DNA of 49,313 nt from Armatimonadota bacterium. GTDB taxonomy: Bacteria; Armatimonadota; Chthonomonadetes; Chthonomonadales; CAJBBX01. Position numbers and translations under genes: made by a program. This document shows, piece after piece, positions 39,205 through 47,261 of this stretch. The stretch spans positions 1 through 49,313 of the forward strand of contig JAPLCQ010000120.1 in the NCBI GenBank assembly GCA_026392115.1, given 5' to 3'. Each line of letters opens with the position of its first letter. Position 1 is the stretch's first letter. Under the pieces are notes generated by a model. It saw only the letters and a program-made list of their open reading frames with translations, made no database searches and had not been told where the DNA came from.

Positions 39205-39993
39205 ATGATCGTCTATACACGTGATGATGTCGTCAAGCTCTCGGGCTCTCTGGTCCGCAGCGAGTGGCTCACCATCAAAGCCGCCTGCAACCTGCTCCTG
39301 AAGGAGCATCCTGAGGGCATCATCATCGATTGCGCCGACCTGGGCGACGTGGCCGGCGACGGCGCGCGGACGTTCTCCGATGCCATGCGCGACATCCGCT
39401 CCGCCGGCGCACGCATCGTGGTCTGCAATCTGCCGGACAATGTTCTCGCCGCCCTCCGCAGCATCCCCGGCGTCAAGTCGCAGCTTCCCATCGCCACATC
39501 GATCGAGGCGGCTCGAAACTCGCTGCGCCGATCGTCGGACGGCCATGACGAGGCATTGCGCGGGTGTATCGTCGTGCCGCTGGCCGCGTGGACCGATGCG
39601 GGCTTGGCCGTGGAGACCGCCTGCAGGATCGCGAAGGAGAAGCGTCTCTCGCTGGTTTTCATCGCCTACCTGGCGGTGGCGCGGCAGTTGGCGCTGGCGA
39701 CGCCGTTGCCTGACCAGGAGACCGAGGCGACGGCTCTGGTCGATCGCGCGGTGGAGGACGCCAGACGCCTCAACGTGATCGCTCTGGGCCACGTTGAGCG
39801 TGTACGCAACGTCGATGAAGGACTGCTGATGTCGCTTCGGGAACATGCCGCGGCCGTGGCCGTCATCGCAATCAACTCGGAGTGTCTCGATGACGGCGTG
39901 GTCAGGCTGGCCAACGATCTGATGCGCCGGGCCGAGTGCGCGATCACCGTTACTCGAGGCCCGATCAATCCCGCGGCCCATTCGCAGCCGTAG
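39205..39993 (+). CDS. STAS domain plus USP-like domain protein
   Basis: A 262-aa fusion. Residues about 1-105 look like a STAS (anti-anti-sigma-like) domain: VVKLSGSLVRSEWLTIK, EGIIIDCADLGDVAGDGARTF, RSAGARIVVCNLPDNVLAAL, then SIEAARNSL. The phosphorylatable Ser of the usual DSSG loop is replaced (AGDG, 50-53). Residues about 118-255 resemble a universal-stress-protein (HUP) fold: CIVVPLAAWTDAGLAVETACRIAKEKRLSLVFIAYL and LNVIALGH, but the ATP-binding GxxGxG-S/T motif is missing. It starts an operon with two TrkA proteins, suggesting a role in ion-transport signalling (inference). No known homolog name. Confidence 0.75.
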   Translation: MIVYTRDDVVKLSGSLVRSEWLTIKAACNLLLKEHPEGIIIDCADLGDVAGDGARTFSDAMRDIRSAGARIVVCNLPDNVLAALRSIPGVKSQLPIATSIEAARNSLRRSSDGHDEALRGCIVVPLAAWTDAGLAVETACRIAKEKRLSLVFIAYLAVARQLALATPLPDQETEATALVDRAVEDARRLNVIALGHVERVRNVDEGLLMSLREHAAAVAVIAINSECLDDGVVRLANDLMRRAECAITVTRGPINPAAHSQP

Positions 39994-40013
39994 GCACATA
40001 GTAGGAGGCGTAG

Positions 40014-40466
40014 ATGAACGTCATCATCCTGGGTTGCGGCCGCGTCGGATCCACCTTGGCGCGCATGATGTACGGTGACAACCACCACGTCACGGTCATC
40101 GACATGGCCAGCGAGGCCTTCCGCCGCTTGGGTCCGCGATACAAGGGAGACCGGGTGGTCGGCAATGGTCTGGACGAGGACATCCTGCGCCGGGCGGGCA
40201 TCGAGAAGTGCGATGTCTTCGTCAGCGTCACCCAGGGCGATAACCGCAACATCATGGCCGCGCAGATCGCCAAGACGGTCTATAACGTGCCCCGCGTGCT
40301 CACCCGGATTAACGACCCGATCCGCGCCCACGTCTATCGGTCCATGGGCATCGTCACCATCTGCGGCACCACGATCCTGTCTGGACTGATGAACGCCTTC
40401 CTCTCCTCGGGCCAATGGCCCATCGAGCAGGACTACAACGAGCGATACATGGAGTCGAGCATCTAG
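40014..40466 (+). CDS. TrkA family NAD-binding protein, first copy
   Basis: A 150-aa RCK-N (TrkA-N) domain without an RCK-C domain. Rossmann motif GCGRVGSTLA at 7-16, acidic Asp after strand 2 (VTVIDMASEAF), GDRVVGNGLDEDILRRAGIEKCDVFVSVTQGDNRNIMAAQIAK, which is typical of TrkA/KtrA regulators that gate potassium channels in response to NAD(H) or nucleotides. AGGAGG lies 4-9 bases upstream of the ATG. Tandem short-then-long TrkA genes are a common layout; the membrane Trk/Ktr partner is not in the window. Confidence 0.9.
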   Translation: MNVIILGCGRVGSTLARMMYGDNHHVTVIDMASEAFRRLGPRYKGDRVVGNGLDEDILRRAGIEKCDVFVSVTQGDNRNIMAAQIAKTVYNVPRVLTRINDPIRAHVYRSMGIVTICGTTILSGLMNAFLSSGQWPIEQDYNERYMESSI

Positions 40467-41125
40467 TAATCATCGTGGGCGGCGGCAATGTTGGTTACTT
40501 CCTGGCCAAGGCGCTGAGCGGCACCCAGCATGAGGTCCTTCTCATGGAGAAGGATAGGGTGCGGCACCGCTTCGTCTCGGAGGAGCTCGGCGAGATCGCC
40601 ATGCAGGGCGACGGCTGCGAAGTGCGCCTGCTGGAGGAAGCTGGCGCGGCGCGCGCGGACGTTGTAGTCGCCTGCACCGGTGACGATGAGGACAACCTCG
40701 TCATCTGCCAGATGGCCAAGATGAACTTCAATGTCGGTCGCACCATCGCCCGGGTCAACAACCCGCGGAACGAGAGCCTCTTCCACAAGCTCGGCATCGA
40801 CTCCACGGTGAGTTCGACCAAGATCATCTACAACCTGATCGAGCAGGAGATCGAGGTGGCCGAGGTGATCCCGCTGGCTGCCATGCGTCGCGGGAACTTG
40901 GAGATCGTGGAGGTCGAGATCGGTCCTCGCTCGCCTGCGCTCAACATGGAAATCCGGCAGATCAAACTGCCCGAGGGCGCGTTGATCGTGGCCGTGATGC
41001 GGGACGAGGTGGCCAGGGTGGCTTCCGGGGATACTCGGATGCTGGACGGCGACACGCTGATCGCGGTCTGCCTGGCCGATAAGGAGCACGAGTTCCGCGA
41101 GTCCTTCTCCGAGGCTTCGGTGTAG
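40415..41125 (+). CDS. TrkA family NAD-binding protein, second copy
   Basis: RCK-N plus RCK-C protein. Motif LVIIVGGGNVGYFLAKAL, acidic LLMEKDR, GDGCEVRLLEEAGAARADVVVACTGDDEDNLVICQMAK, then a C-terminal RCK-C domain (about 140-225; VEIGPRSPALNMEIRQIKLPEGALIVAVMRD). The natural N-terminus (strand LVIIVGGG) has no ATG, GTG or TTG just before it: the codons are CTA GTA ATC ATC GTG. I list the in-frame ATG at 40415, which overlaps the first copy by 52 bases and adds about 16 residues without an obvious ribosome-binding site. GTG 40475 would remove the first strand. See findings. Confidence 0.85.
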   Translation: MAHRAGLQRAIHGVEHLVIIVGGGNVGYFLAKALSGTQHEVLLMEKDRVRHRFVSEELGEIAMQGDGCEVRLLEEAGAARADVVVACTGDDEDNLVICQMAKMNFNVGRTIARVNNPRNESLFHKLGIDSTVSSTKIIYNLIEQEIEVAEVIPLAAMRRGNLEIVEVEIGPRSPALNMEIRQIKLPEGALIVAVMRDEVARVASGDTRMLDGDTLIAVCLADKEHEFRESFSEASV

Positions 41126-41136
41126 GGGAGCGGACC

Positions 41137-41679
41137 ATGGGACGCGTCGCGGCGGTTCTGGCCCTGCTCGCACTGGCCGTCTGCGGGGCGCTCTACGCCC
41201 AGTCGGCCAAGCCGCCTGACGACCCGGAGCCCGACATCCGGCGAGCCGCGTTCGCCTACTACTTCGGCATGGCGACGGGTGACGCCGACGGCGTGATGCG
41301 TTCGTCGGTCGCGCCGGTGCATGTGCTGCGCGACGGAGTGATGGCGCCAAGAGACGAGAAGAAGCTGCGCGGCCTGCTCGACGGCGTGGCCCAGCGCCTG
41401 CTTGCCACCGGCGTCACGCTCGAGGAGCGTGGCAAGATGGCCTCTCGCGCCGTGGCCGTCATCGACGCCGCCGCGCTGGAGTACATCGGAGCCAACACCG
41501 CTACGGTGACGTTGGTGGTTCGTGCGGGCGCGACGAAGTCCGAGGGCGACCTGATGATGGAACTGGTGCTGCATCAGAGCGGCGGCAAGTGGCGCGTTGT
41601 CCAGGAGATCACGGACAGCGCCGCGGTGCCGCCATCGCGCCTTGAGATGCCCGACCCGGTCAACCCCGGCAAGCCCTAG
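41137..41679 (+). CDS. Secreted protein with NTF2-like pattern, unknown
   Basis: A 180-aa protein with an N-terminal signal peptide (VAAVLALLALAVCGALYA, cleavage near residue 21). The rest (DIRRAAFAYYFGMATGDADGVMRS..., late GGKWRVVQEITDS) resembles NTF2/SnoaL-like folds such as DUF4878-type lipoprotein domains, but this is tentative. GGGGAG lies 6-8 bases upstream of the ATG. It follows the second TrkA gene by 11 bases and so is probably in the same operon. The stop shares CTAG with the convergent CNNM/CBS gene. Confidence 0.7.
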   Translation: MGRVAAVLALLALAVCGALYAQSAKPPDDPEPDIRRAAFAYYFGMATGDADGVMRSSVAPVHVLRDGVMAPRDEKKLRGLLDGVAQRLLATGVTLEERGKMASRAVAVIDAAALEYIGANTATVTLVVRAGATKSEGDLMMELVLHQSGGKWRVVQEITDSAAVPPSRLEMPDPVNPGKP

Positions 41680-43118
41680 TCCGCGGCCTCGGCGTCGGCG
41701 GCGCAGCCGTCAGGGGCCAACTTGACGATGCGCACCCGCTGGACCCGACGCCCGTCGGTCTGCTCCACCTTCAGCTCCAGGCGCTCCCAGGTGATGGTCT
41801 CGCCCACAACGGGCTGGTGGCCCAGCAGGCCGAACAGGAAGCCGCCTACCGTGTCGGCGTGCTCCTCCGGAACCTCGAGGCCCAGCCGCTCGCAGAGATC
41901 CACCAGTGGCACCTTGGCGTCGACGAGCATCGTCGACCCGTCCACCTGAACCAGGCTCGGCTCTTCGGCGTCGTACTCGTCCTGGATCTCCCCGACGATC
42001 TCCTCCAGCAGGTCTTCCAACGTGACGATGCCCGTCACGGTGCCGTACTCATCCCGCACCACGGCGATGTGGTTCTTGTTCACGCGGAAGTCCGCCAGGA
42101 GGTCGTCGATCCGCTTGTTGTCGGGGATGAAGAATGGAGGGCGCATGAGGTCGCGGATGATTGGGGCCTTGCCGCTCTGGGTAGCCTCCAACGCGTCCTT
42201 AACGTGGACGACGCCGACGATGTGGTCGAGGTCGCCGTCGTACACGGGTAGGCGCGAATGGCCGCTCTTCCGCACGAAACTCACCAGCTCAGGGATGCCC
42301 GAATCGGCGGCGATGGCGGTGATATCGAGCCGCGGGGTCATGATCCGATGCACGGTCGTATCGGCCAGTTCGAAGATGGAGTGGATCATCTCCTTCTCGG
42401 CAGACTCGATGACGCCGTGCTCCTCGCTCTGCTCCACCATGATCTTTAGCTCTTCCTCGCTCATGGCGGAGACGTGGAAGCTGGCCGTGCCCCCGAAGGG
42501 CCGTACCAATAGGTTGCTGGCGGCCGTAACACCGGCCACCACCGGCGAGAGGATCGTCTGCAGAACCGTCACCGGCAAGGCGGAGGCGAGGGCCAACGGT
42601 TCGGCCTTCTGGACAGCTATGCTCTTCGGAGTGATCTCGCCCACGATGAGGGTCAGCAGGCTGACGCTGAGGACCACGACCACCAGCGCGACGGCATGGG
42701 CCGCGCCGTGCAGGGCGGGAGCCACCCGGATGAGCCACTCGGCGGTGGGCTCCACTGCCTTCTCAGCGGCGGCGCCGGCCGAGAAGAGCGTCACCACGGT
42801 GATGCCGACCTGCAGGGTGGCCAGCATGCGCGTGGGGTGGTCCAGCAGGTTGGCCACCTGAATCGCCGCCCGGTTGCCTTCTTCCACGAGTTGCTCGATG
42901 CGCGACCTGCGCACGGTCAGCAGCGCGGCCTCCACCATTGCGAAGACCCCGTTGACGAGAACCAGCCCGAGCACCGTCAGCACGTCCGACCACGTCAGGG
43001 GATCGGAGCCCTTGACGGCATCGGCAGCCAGGGCCGACACCGGCAGAAGCAAGAGGAGCAGGGCGCAGCCAAACGGTGAGAAGCGTGCTCGTTCGTGGGG
43101 CAAATCGCGTTCGCTCAT
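41676..43118 (-). CDS. CNNM/CBS domain transporter-associated protein (HlyC/CorC family)
   Basis: A 480-aa membrane protein of the hemolysin-III-unrelated CorB/YtfL type, thought to export magnesium or cobalt or to modulate ion transport. Parts: N-terminal signal-like helix, DUF21/CNNM transmembrane domain (about 40-215; NGVFAMVEAALLTVRRSRIEQL and LIVGEITPKSIAVQ), a CBS pair (about 240-360; VHRIMTPRLDI, VVRDEYGTVTGIVTLEDLLEEIVGEI) and a C-terminal CorC/HlyC domain (about 375-465; GGFLFGLLGH). ATG 43118 overlaps the upstream stop as ATGA; the longer open frame to 43583 is shadow. Confidence 0.92.
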   Translation of the reverse strand: MSERDLPHERARFSPFGCALLLLLLPVSALAADAVKGSDPLTWSDVLTVLGLVLVNGVFAMVEAALLTVRRSRIEQLVEEGNRAAIQVANLLDHPTRMLATLQVGITVVTLFSAGAAAEKAVEPTAEWLIRVAPALHGAAHAVALVVVVLSVSLLTLIVGEITPKSIAVQKAEPLALASALPVTVLQTILSPVVAGVTAASNLLVRPFGGTASFHVSAMSEEELKIMVEQSEEHGVIESAEKEMIHSIFELADTTVHRIMTPRLDITAIAADSGIPELVSFVRKSGHSRLPVYDGDLDHIVGVVHVKDALEATQSGKAPIIRDLMRPPFFIPDNKRIDDLLADFRVNKNHIAVVRDEYGTVTGIVTLEDLLEEIVGEIQDEYDAEEPSLVQVDGSTMLVDAKVPLVDLCERLGLEVPEEHADTVGGFLFGLLGHQPVVGETITWERLELKVEQTDGRRVQRVRIVKLAPDGCAADAEAAD

Positions 43119-43903
43119 CGCGGTAGCCTGAGTACAGGCAGCAGCGGAAGGGCGCTCCGATGGCCGTCGGCCCATGCCTGCCTGATGTAGGGCATGAGCC
43201 AGTAGATGGCCGTGGTCAAGACCAGCCCGACGAGGGCGCCCATGACCACTTCGTGGATCGAGTGGATTCGGGCCTCGACGCGGCTCTGGGCGATGATGGC
43301 GGCGAGAAGCAGCGCCAGCACGGTGACGAGCGCGCTGTTCGCCGAGAAGATCACCGTTACGGCCAGGAAGAAACCAACCGCGGAATGTCCGCTGACGGGT
43401 CCGCCTTGCCAGAGCGCGGCATTGGAGCGGCCTGCGCGAAGCTTGCTGATCATCACAATCGTGGCGATGACCAGAATCCCGACGATGGCCACCACCAGCG
43501 GATCGGGGCGCACCGGCTGCATGCGCGCGGCCTTGGCGATGTAGCGCACGGGCTTGGTGCGCAGGAAGATCAACGAGCCGCATACTGCGGCATTCACCGA
43601 TGCCACCAGCACGGCTCCCGCGGCGACATCCTTGGCGAGCTTGGCCAGAGGCTCGTACTTCTTCGACACCATGTCGACCACGGTCTCGATGGCCGTGTTG
43701 ATCAGCTCCGTGGCCATGACCATGGCGATGCAGAGCATCAGGATCAGCACGCCCATCATCTCGACGCCCAGCATGAGCGCCGCCACGAGGACGAGGACGA
43801 GCATCATGAAGTGGACCTGCATGTGCCGCTGCGAACGGAAACAGTGCAGGACGCCTTCGAGGGCGTAGACGAAGCTGTCGGTTGGTAGCTTGGTGCGCAT
43901 CAT
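43115..43903 (-). CDS. Undecaprenol/diacylglycerol kinase fused to PAP2 phosphatase
   Basis: A 262-aa fusion. Residues about 1-120 are a DgkA-family kinase (SFVYALEGVLHCFRSQRHMQVHF; catalytic ELINTAIETVVDMVS and LAKDVAAGAVLVAS). Residues about 130-250 are a PAP2 phosphatase-like domain: GGPVSGHSAVGFF (usual PSGH, here VSGH) and SRVEARIHSIHEVVMGALVG (SR...H..E). The Gram-positive DgkA group phosphorylates undecaprenol, and PAP2 enzymes remove phosphates from undecaprenyl (di)phosphate, so one protein may carry both steps of carrier-lipid recycling (inference). Overlaps ybeY and the CNNM gene by 4 bases each. Confidence 0.88.
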   Translation of the reverse strand: MMRTKLPTDSFVYALEGVLHCFRSQRHMQVHFMMLVLVLVAALMLGVEMMGVLILMLCIAMVMATELINTAIETVVDMVSKKYEPLAKLAKDVAAGAVLVASVNAAVCGSLIFLRTKPVRYIAKAARMQPVRPDPLVVAIVGILVIATIVMISKLRAGRSNAALWQGGPVSGHSAVGFFLAVTVIFSANSALVTVLALLLAAIIAQSRVEARIHSIHEVVMGALVGLVLTTAIYWLMPYIRQAWADGHRSALPLLPVLRLPR

Positions 43904-44400
43904 AGGGCCGGGTTGCCGCCTTGCCTGCGGGACGCTTCGCGTTGCATCACAGCGCCGCGGGCGCCCATGGCTTCATAGGCCAGAGCCTCCATCACGGCGA
44001 GGGCCTCCGGCGTGTTGTCATCATAGCCCAGCAGGTGGAGGCAGCCATGCGCAGCCAGATGAACCAACTCATCGTCGATCGGCACGCCGCGGGCTGCGGC
44101 CTGCCTACGAGAGGTGGGGTAGGCAATCACGATGTCACCCAGGGTGCCCTGCAATGCCTCAACCGCACCGGCGGCCGTCTCGGGTGTGATCCCGGCGGCG
44201 TAGCCGAAGGAGAGAACATCGGTGGCGCGGTCAATGCGCCTGTAGGCGCCGTTCAGCTCGCGGATGGCGTCGTCGTCCGTTATTCGCACGCAGACCTCGG
44301 CCCTTCGGACACCGTGTCGGCGCAGCAAGCCGCCGATGATGCGGCATATGCGCGTCTTCGGCACCGGCTCCGATACGTCAGAGATCACACTCGTCGGCAC
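43900..44400 (-). CDS. ybeY: Endoribonuclease YbeY, third zinc ligand changed
   Basis: rRNA maturation and ribosome quality-control RNase, 166 aa. Family sequence: DDDAIRELNGAYRRIDRATDVLSF, GDIVIAYP, and the metal motif HLAAHGCLHLLGYDD. The usual H-x3-H-x5-H gives H118, H122 and here D128 in place of the third His (codon GAC, 44017-44019). Asp can bind zinc, so function may persist. The start is GTG 44400; a GTG four codons later is an alternative. It lies between phoR and the kinase-phosphatase fusion, as in the common ybeY-dgkA order. Confidence 0.9.
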   Translation of the reverse strand: MPTSVISDVSEPVPKTRICRIIGGLLRRHGVRRAEVCVRITDDDAIRELNGAYRRIDRATDVLSFGYAAGITPETAAGAVEALQGTLGDIVIAYPTSRRQAAARGVPIDDELVHLAAHGCLHLLGYDDNTPEALAVMEALAYEAMGARGAVMQREASRRQGGNPAL

Positions 44401-44428
44401 GTGACAGGCTTCGCCTCTTGAGGTAGAG

Positions 44429-44449
44429 CGTCGGGATCGTTCCCCGACG
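44429..44449 (-). terminator. Hairpin between phoR and ybeY
   Basis: A 7-bp inverted repeat (CGTCGGG, 7-base loop, CCCGACG) directly after the phoR stop on the minus strand. There is no T-run, so it may be a weak terminator or an mRNA-stabilising stem that separates the Pst-Pho part from the ybeY part of the run. Confidence 0.35.
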
Positions 44450-44455
44450 GGTCTA

Positions 44456-45673
44456 TCATACCTGAGCCGGAGCCGGCACGGAAGACGGCGCGCTCAGGTC
44501 CGACGGCGGGGGTAGCGCTGGAAGGGTCGCCGTGAAGGTGCTACCCTTGTGAAGTTCGCCGGCGACGGTAATCGTTCCGCCGTGCGCCTCAACGATGCGC
44601 CTGACGATGGAGAGGCCCAAGCCGGTGCCGCCGGACTGCCTCGAGCGCGCCTTGTCCACACGGTAGAACCGCTCGAATATCCGTTCGCGCTCGTGTTCCA
44701 TCAAGCCGATGCCGGTATCCGAGACATCGATCTTCGCCGCCTGACCCTCCCGCCAAGCGCGAACCGCCAGTCGTCCGCCGGCCGGCGTGTACTTGATGGC
44801 GTTGTCCACCAGGTTGATCAGCACCTGCTCCAATCGGTCCGTGTTGCCGGCGACGCGCAGCCCCGAATCCACAGCCACATCCAGGCTCTGTCCGGCGGCG
44901 TCGGCCTGCGGGGCCAGCTTCTGGGTCACCCGGAGTATCAGGTCATCCAGCGCCACCTCAACCGCGGTGACCGGCCGCGACTCCGCTTCGGTCAGCGCCA
45001 GCAGGTCGTCGGCGATGCGCGTGAGCCGCTGCGTCTCGGAGATGATGTTCCCGAGGAACCGCGTTGCTACCGCAGGGTCGCGCAAGGCGCCGCCCTCGAG
45101 CGTCTCGGCCAGGGCGCGAATAGAGGCCAGCGGAGTCCGCAACTCATGGGACACGTTGGCAACGAAGTCCTGCCGGACCGTCTCAAGCCGCTTCACCTCG
45201 GTCGTGTCCCGCACAACCAGCAACACGGGGGACTCCGCATCTCCCAGGCGCACCGCCGACGCGACGGCCGAGGTGTCCGACCGTGCCTGTTCGCACAAAT
45301 CCACCTGACGGACCGGAACGCCGATGCGGGCCTGACGCACGGTATCCACCAGACCGTCCAGCAGCGCCGCCCGGACCGATACGGATCTGGAGCCCGGCGT
45401 TGATCCCAGCATCTTCCAGCCGAGGTCGTTGGCCTCTATCACGATGTCGTCGGCATCCACAACCAGGACCGCGCAGTCGATGAGGTCCATCAGCGCGGCG
45501 TGCCGTAGGCGAAGCGCAATGGCCTCGGAGGCGGCGGATCGGGCGGCGGCCTCCAGTTCGGCGACTGTACGCTCGGTTCGGATGATCCGCTCGCGTGCGC
45601 GGCGCAGCATCACCGCGGCCAGCGTCGTGGCCGCGATGCTGAGGCCGAGAACCAGGAAGCCCAGTGGGTTCAT
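44456..45673 (-). CDS. phoR: Sensor histidine kinase, PhoR-like
   Basis: A 405-aa membrane kinase. One N-terminal helix (about 2-22), a coiled linker, a PAS-like domain (about 57-165; LIDCAVLVVDADDIVIEAN), HisKA with the phospho-acceptor H176 in NVSHELRTPL, and HATPase_c with N box LVDNAIKYTP, DTGIGL, and GGTGLGLSIV. Its position after pstB and the response regulator fits the phosphate-starvation sensor that is kept off by the Pst transporter. No periplasmic sensing domain is present, as usual for PhoR. A phoU gene is not between pstB and phoB. Confidence 0.9.
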   Translation of the reverse strand: MNPLGFLVLGLSIAATTLAAVMLRRARERIIRTERTVAELEAAARSAASEAIALRLRHAALMDLIDCAVLVVDADDIVIEANDLGWKMLGSTPGSRSVSVRAALLDGLVDTVRQARIGVPVRQVDLCEQARSDTSAVASAVRLGDAESPVLLVVRDTTEVKRLETVRQDFVANVSHELRTPLASIRALAETLEGGALRDPAVATRFLGNIISETQRLTRIADDLLALTEAESRPVTAVEVALDDLILRVTQKLAPQADAAGQSLDVAVDSGLRVAGNTDRLEQVLINLVDNAIKYTPAGGRLAVRAWREGQAAKIDVSDTGIGLMEHERERIFERFYRVDKARSRQSGGTGLGLSIVRRIVEAHGGTITVAGELHKGSTFTATLPALPPPSDLSAPSSVPAPAQV

Positions 45674-45676
45674 GGG

Positions 45677-46369
45677 CTAGGGCGCCGCCAGCTTGTAGCC
45701 GACGCCGCGAACGGTCACGATTCGCTCGGGGTGCGCAGGGTCGGCCTCGATCTTGCTCCGGAGCCAGCGGACATATACGTCGATGGTGCGCTCGTCGACG
45801 TAGGCGTCGGCGCCCCATACGCGATCGAGCAGGAGCTGCCTTGTGAAGACACGCCCGGGACTGGCCGCCAGAAAGCGCAACAGATCGAACTCCTTGGCTG
45901 TCAACTCCACCGCGTCGGCGCCGACGAGGACCTCGCGCGACGCCGAGTCGATGCTGAGGTCGCCCACACGGATGGCCGGCGATGCATCGTCGGTCGAAGG
46001 CGTCGCCCTGCGCAACACGGTCCGCACGCGGGCGACCAACTCCCGTATGCTGAAGGGCTTGGTGACATAGTCATCCGCGCCGAGCTCGAGGCCCACCACG
46101 CGGTCAGCCTCCTCGGCGCGCGCCGTCAGGAGGATGATGGGCACCAGGTCATTGCGCTTGCGCAGCGTCCTGCAGATGTCCAGCCCGGAGCCCGACGGGA
46201 GCATCACGTCCAGCACGATGAGGTTCGGCTTGCCCCGTCGGGCGGCCTCAAGGCACTCCAAGGCGTCGGATGCCACCGTGACGGAATAGCCCTCTTGCCT
46301 GAGGCTGTAGGCGACCGCTTCGGCGATAGGCGCCTCGTCGTCCACTACCAGGATGCGCTCAGCGCTCAT
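45677..46369 (-). CDS. phoB: Response regulator, PhoB-like
   Basis: A 230-aa OmpR/PhoB-family regulator: receiver domain with D10-D11 acidic pair, phospho-acceptor D54 (IVLDVMLPSG), T83 (LLTAR) and K104 (VTKPFS), then a winged-helix DNA-binding domain from about 130 (VELTAKEFDLLRFLA, VDERTIDVYVRWLRSKIE, VRGVGYKL). The ATG at 46369 begins at the family N-terminus and lies 1 base after the pstB stop; the frame's earlier start lies inside pstB. It starts 3 bases before phoR's start in order of transcription, so the pair is one unit. Confidence 0.92.
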   Translation of the reverse strand: MSAERILVVDDEAPIAEAVAYSLRQEGYSVTVASDALECLEAARRGKPNLIVLDVMLPSGSGLDICRTLRKRNDLVPIILLTARAEEADRVVGLELGADDYVTKPFSIRELVARVRTVLRRATPSTDDASPAIRVGDLSIDSASREVLVGADAVELTAKEFDLLRFLAASPGRVFTRQLLLDRVWGADAYVDERTIDVYVRWLRSKIEADPAHPERIVTVRGVGYKLAAP

Positions 46370-46370
46370 A

Positions 46371-47261
46371 TCAACCAAACCGGCCGCGGATGTAGTCGTC
46401 CGTACGCTTGTCGCGGGGCGAGGTGAACACAACGTTCGTGGGCCCGAACTCCACCAGGTCGCCGGTGTGGAAGAATCCGGTGATGTCCGAGACGCGGGCG
46501 GCCTGCTGCATGTTGTGCGTCACGATGACGATCGTCACCGTGTCGCGCAGCTCCCGCATCAGCTCCTCGATGTGGTACGTGGAGTTGGGGTCGAGGGCTG
46601 AGCAGGGCTCATCCATCAGGATCACGTCCGGCTCCACCGCAAGCGCGCGCGCGATGCAGAGACGCTGTTGCTGGCCGCCGGAAAGGTCGAAGGCCGACTT
46701 GTGCAGCTTGGCCTTGACCTCCTCCCAGAGGGCGGCTCGCTTCAGGCTGCGCTCCACAATCTCGTCGAGCCGCGACTTCTTACGCTCGCCGTGGATGCGC
46801 GGGCCGTATGCCACGTTCTCGTAGACCGATTTCGGAAACGGATTGGGCCGCTGGAAGACCATGCCGATGGCCTTGCGCAGGGCGACGACATCGACATCCG
46901 GCGCATAGATGTCGTGCCCATCGAGAAGGACCGATCCCTCCACTCGGGTGCCGCGGATTTCATCATTCATCCGGTTCAGGGTGCGGAGGAAGGTCGACTT
47001 ACCGCAGCCAGACGGCCCGATCAGCGCCGTGATGGAGCGCGAAGGAAGCTCCATCGTGTTGTCGCGGAGCGCCTGGAAGCCGCCATAGTAGAAGTTGAGT
47101 CCCTTGACCGCCAGCTTCGGCAGCACTGCATCACCGTCGGCGGCATCGGTTCGGTCCGACGCCAGGGCCGGGGCGTCGATGGAATGGAAGGCGTGGACGC
47201 CTGCCTCCGAGGCGCGCCCGATGCCGGTGAGGCGGATGGCTCCGGTGGCAGGTCCACTCAT
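46371..47261 (-). CDS. pstB: Phosphate ABC transporter ATPase PstB
   Basis: ATPase of the high-affinity phosphate importer, 296 aa. Walker [10 protein letters not shown] at 82-90, signature [17 protein letters not shown], Walker [14 protein letters not shown], and the PstB-typical [29 protein letters not shown]. About 48 residues precede the usual family start ([11 protein letters not shown]); a GTG at codon 46 could be the real start, but the ATG at 47261 overlaps the BON gene stop as ATGA. Confidence 0.96.
   Translation of the reverse strand: MSGPATGAIRLTGIGRASEAGVHAFHSIDAPALASDRTDAADGDAVLPKLAVKGLNFYYGGFQALRDNTMELPSRSITALIGPSGCGKSTFLRTLNRMNDEIRGTRVEGSVLLDGHDIYAPDVDVVALRKAIGMVFQRPNPFPKSVYENVAYGPRIHGERKKSRLDEIVERSLKRAALWEEVKAKLHKSAFDLSGGQQQRLCIARALAVEPDVILMDEPCSALDPNSTYHIEELMRELRDTVTIVIVTHNMQQAARVSDITGFFHTGDLVEFGPTNVVFTSPRDKRTDDYIRGRFG

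Noticed and set aside
39028-39999. Open frame extending uxaA upstream to 824 residues
   Set aside because: This part is antisense to the STAS-USP gene and its promoter; the uxaA family start with a good ribosome-binding site is at 39027.
43119-43583. Open frame extending the CNNM/CBS gene upstream
   Set aside because: It is an Arg/Pro-rich shadow of the DgkA-PAP2 gene; the real start overlaps that gene's stop as ATGA.
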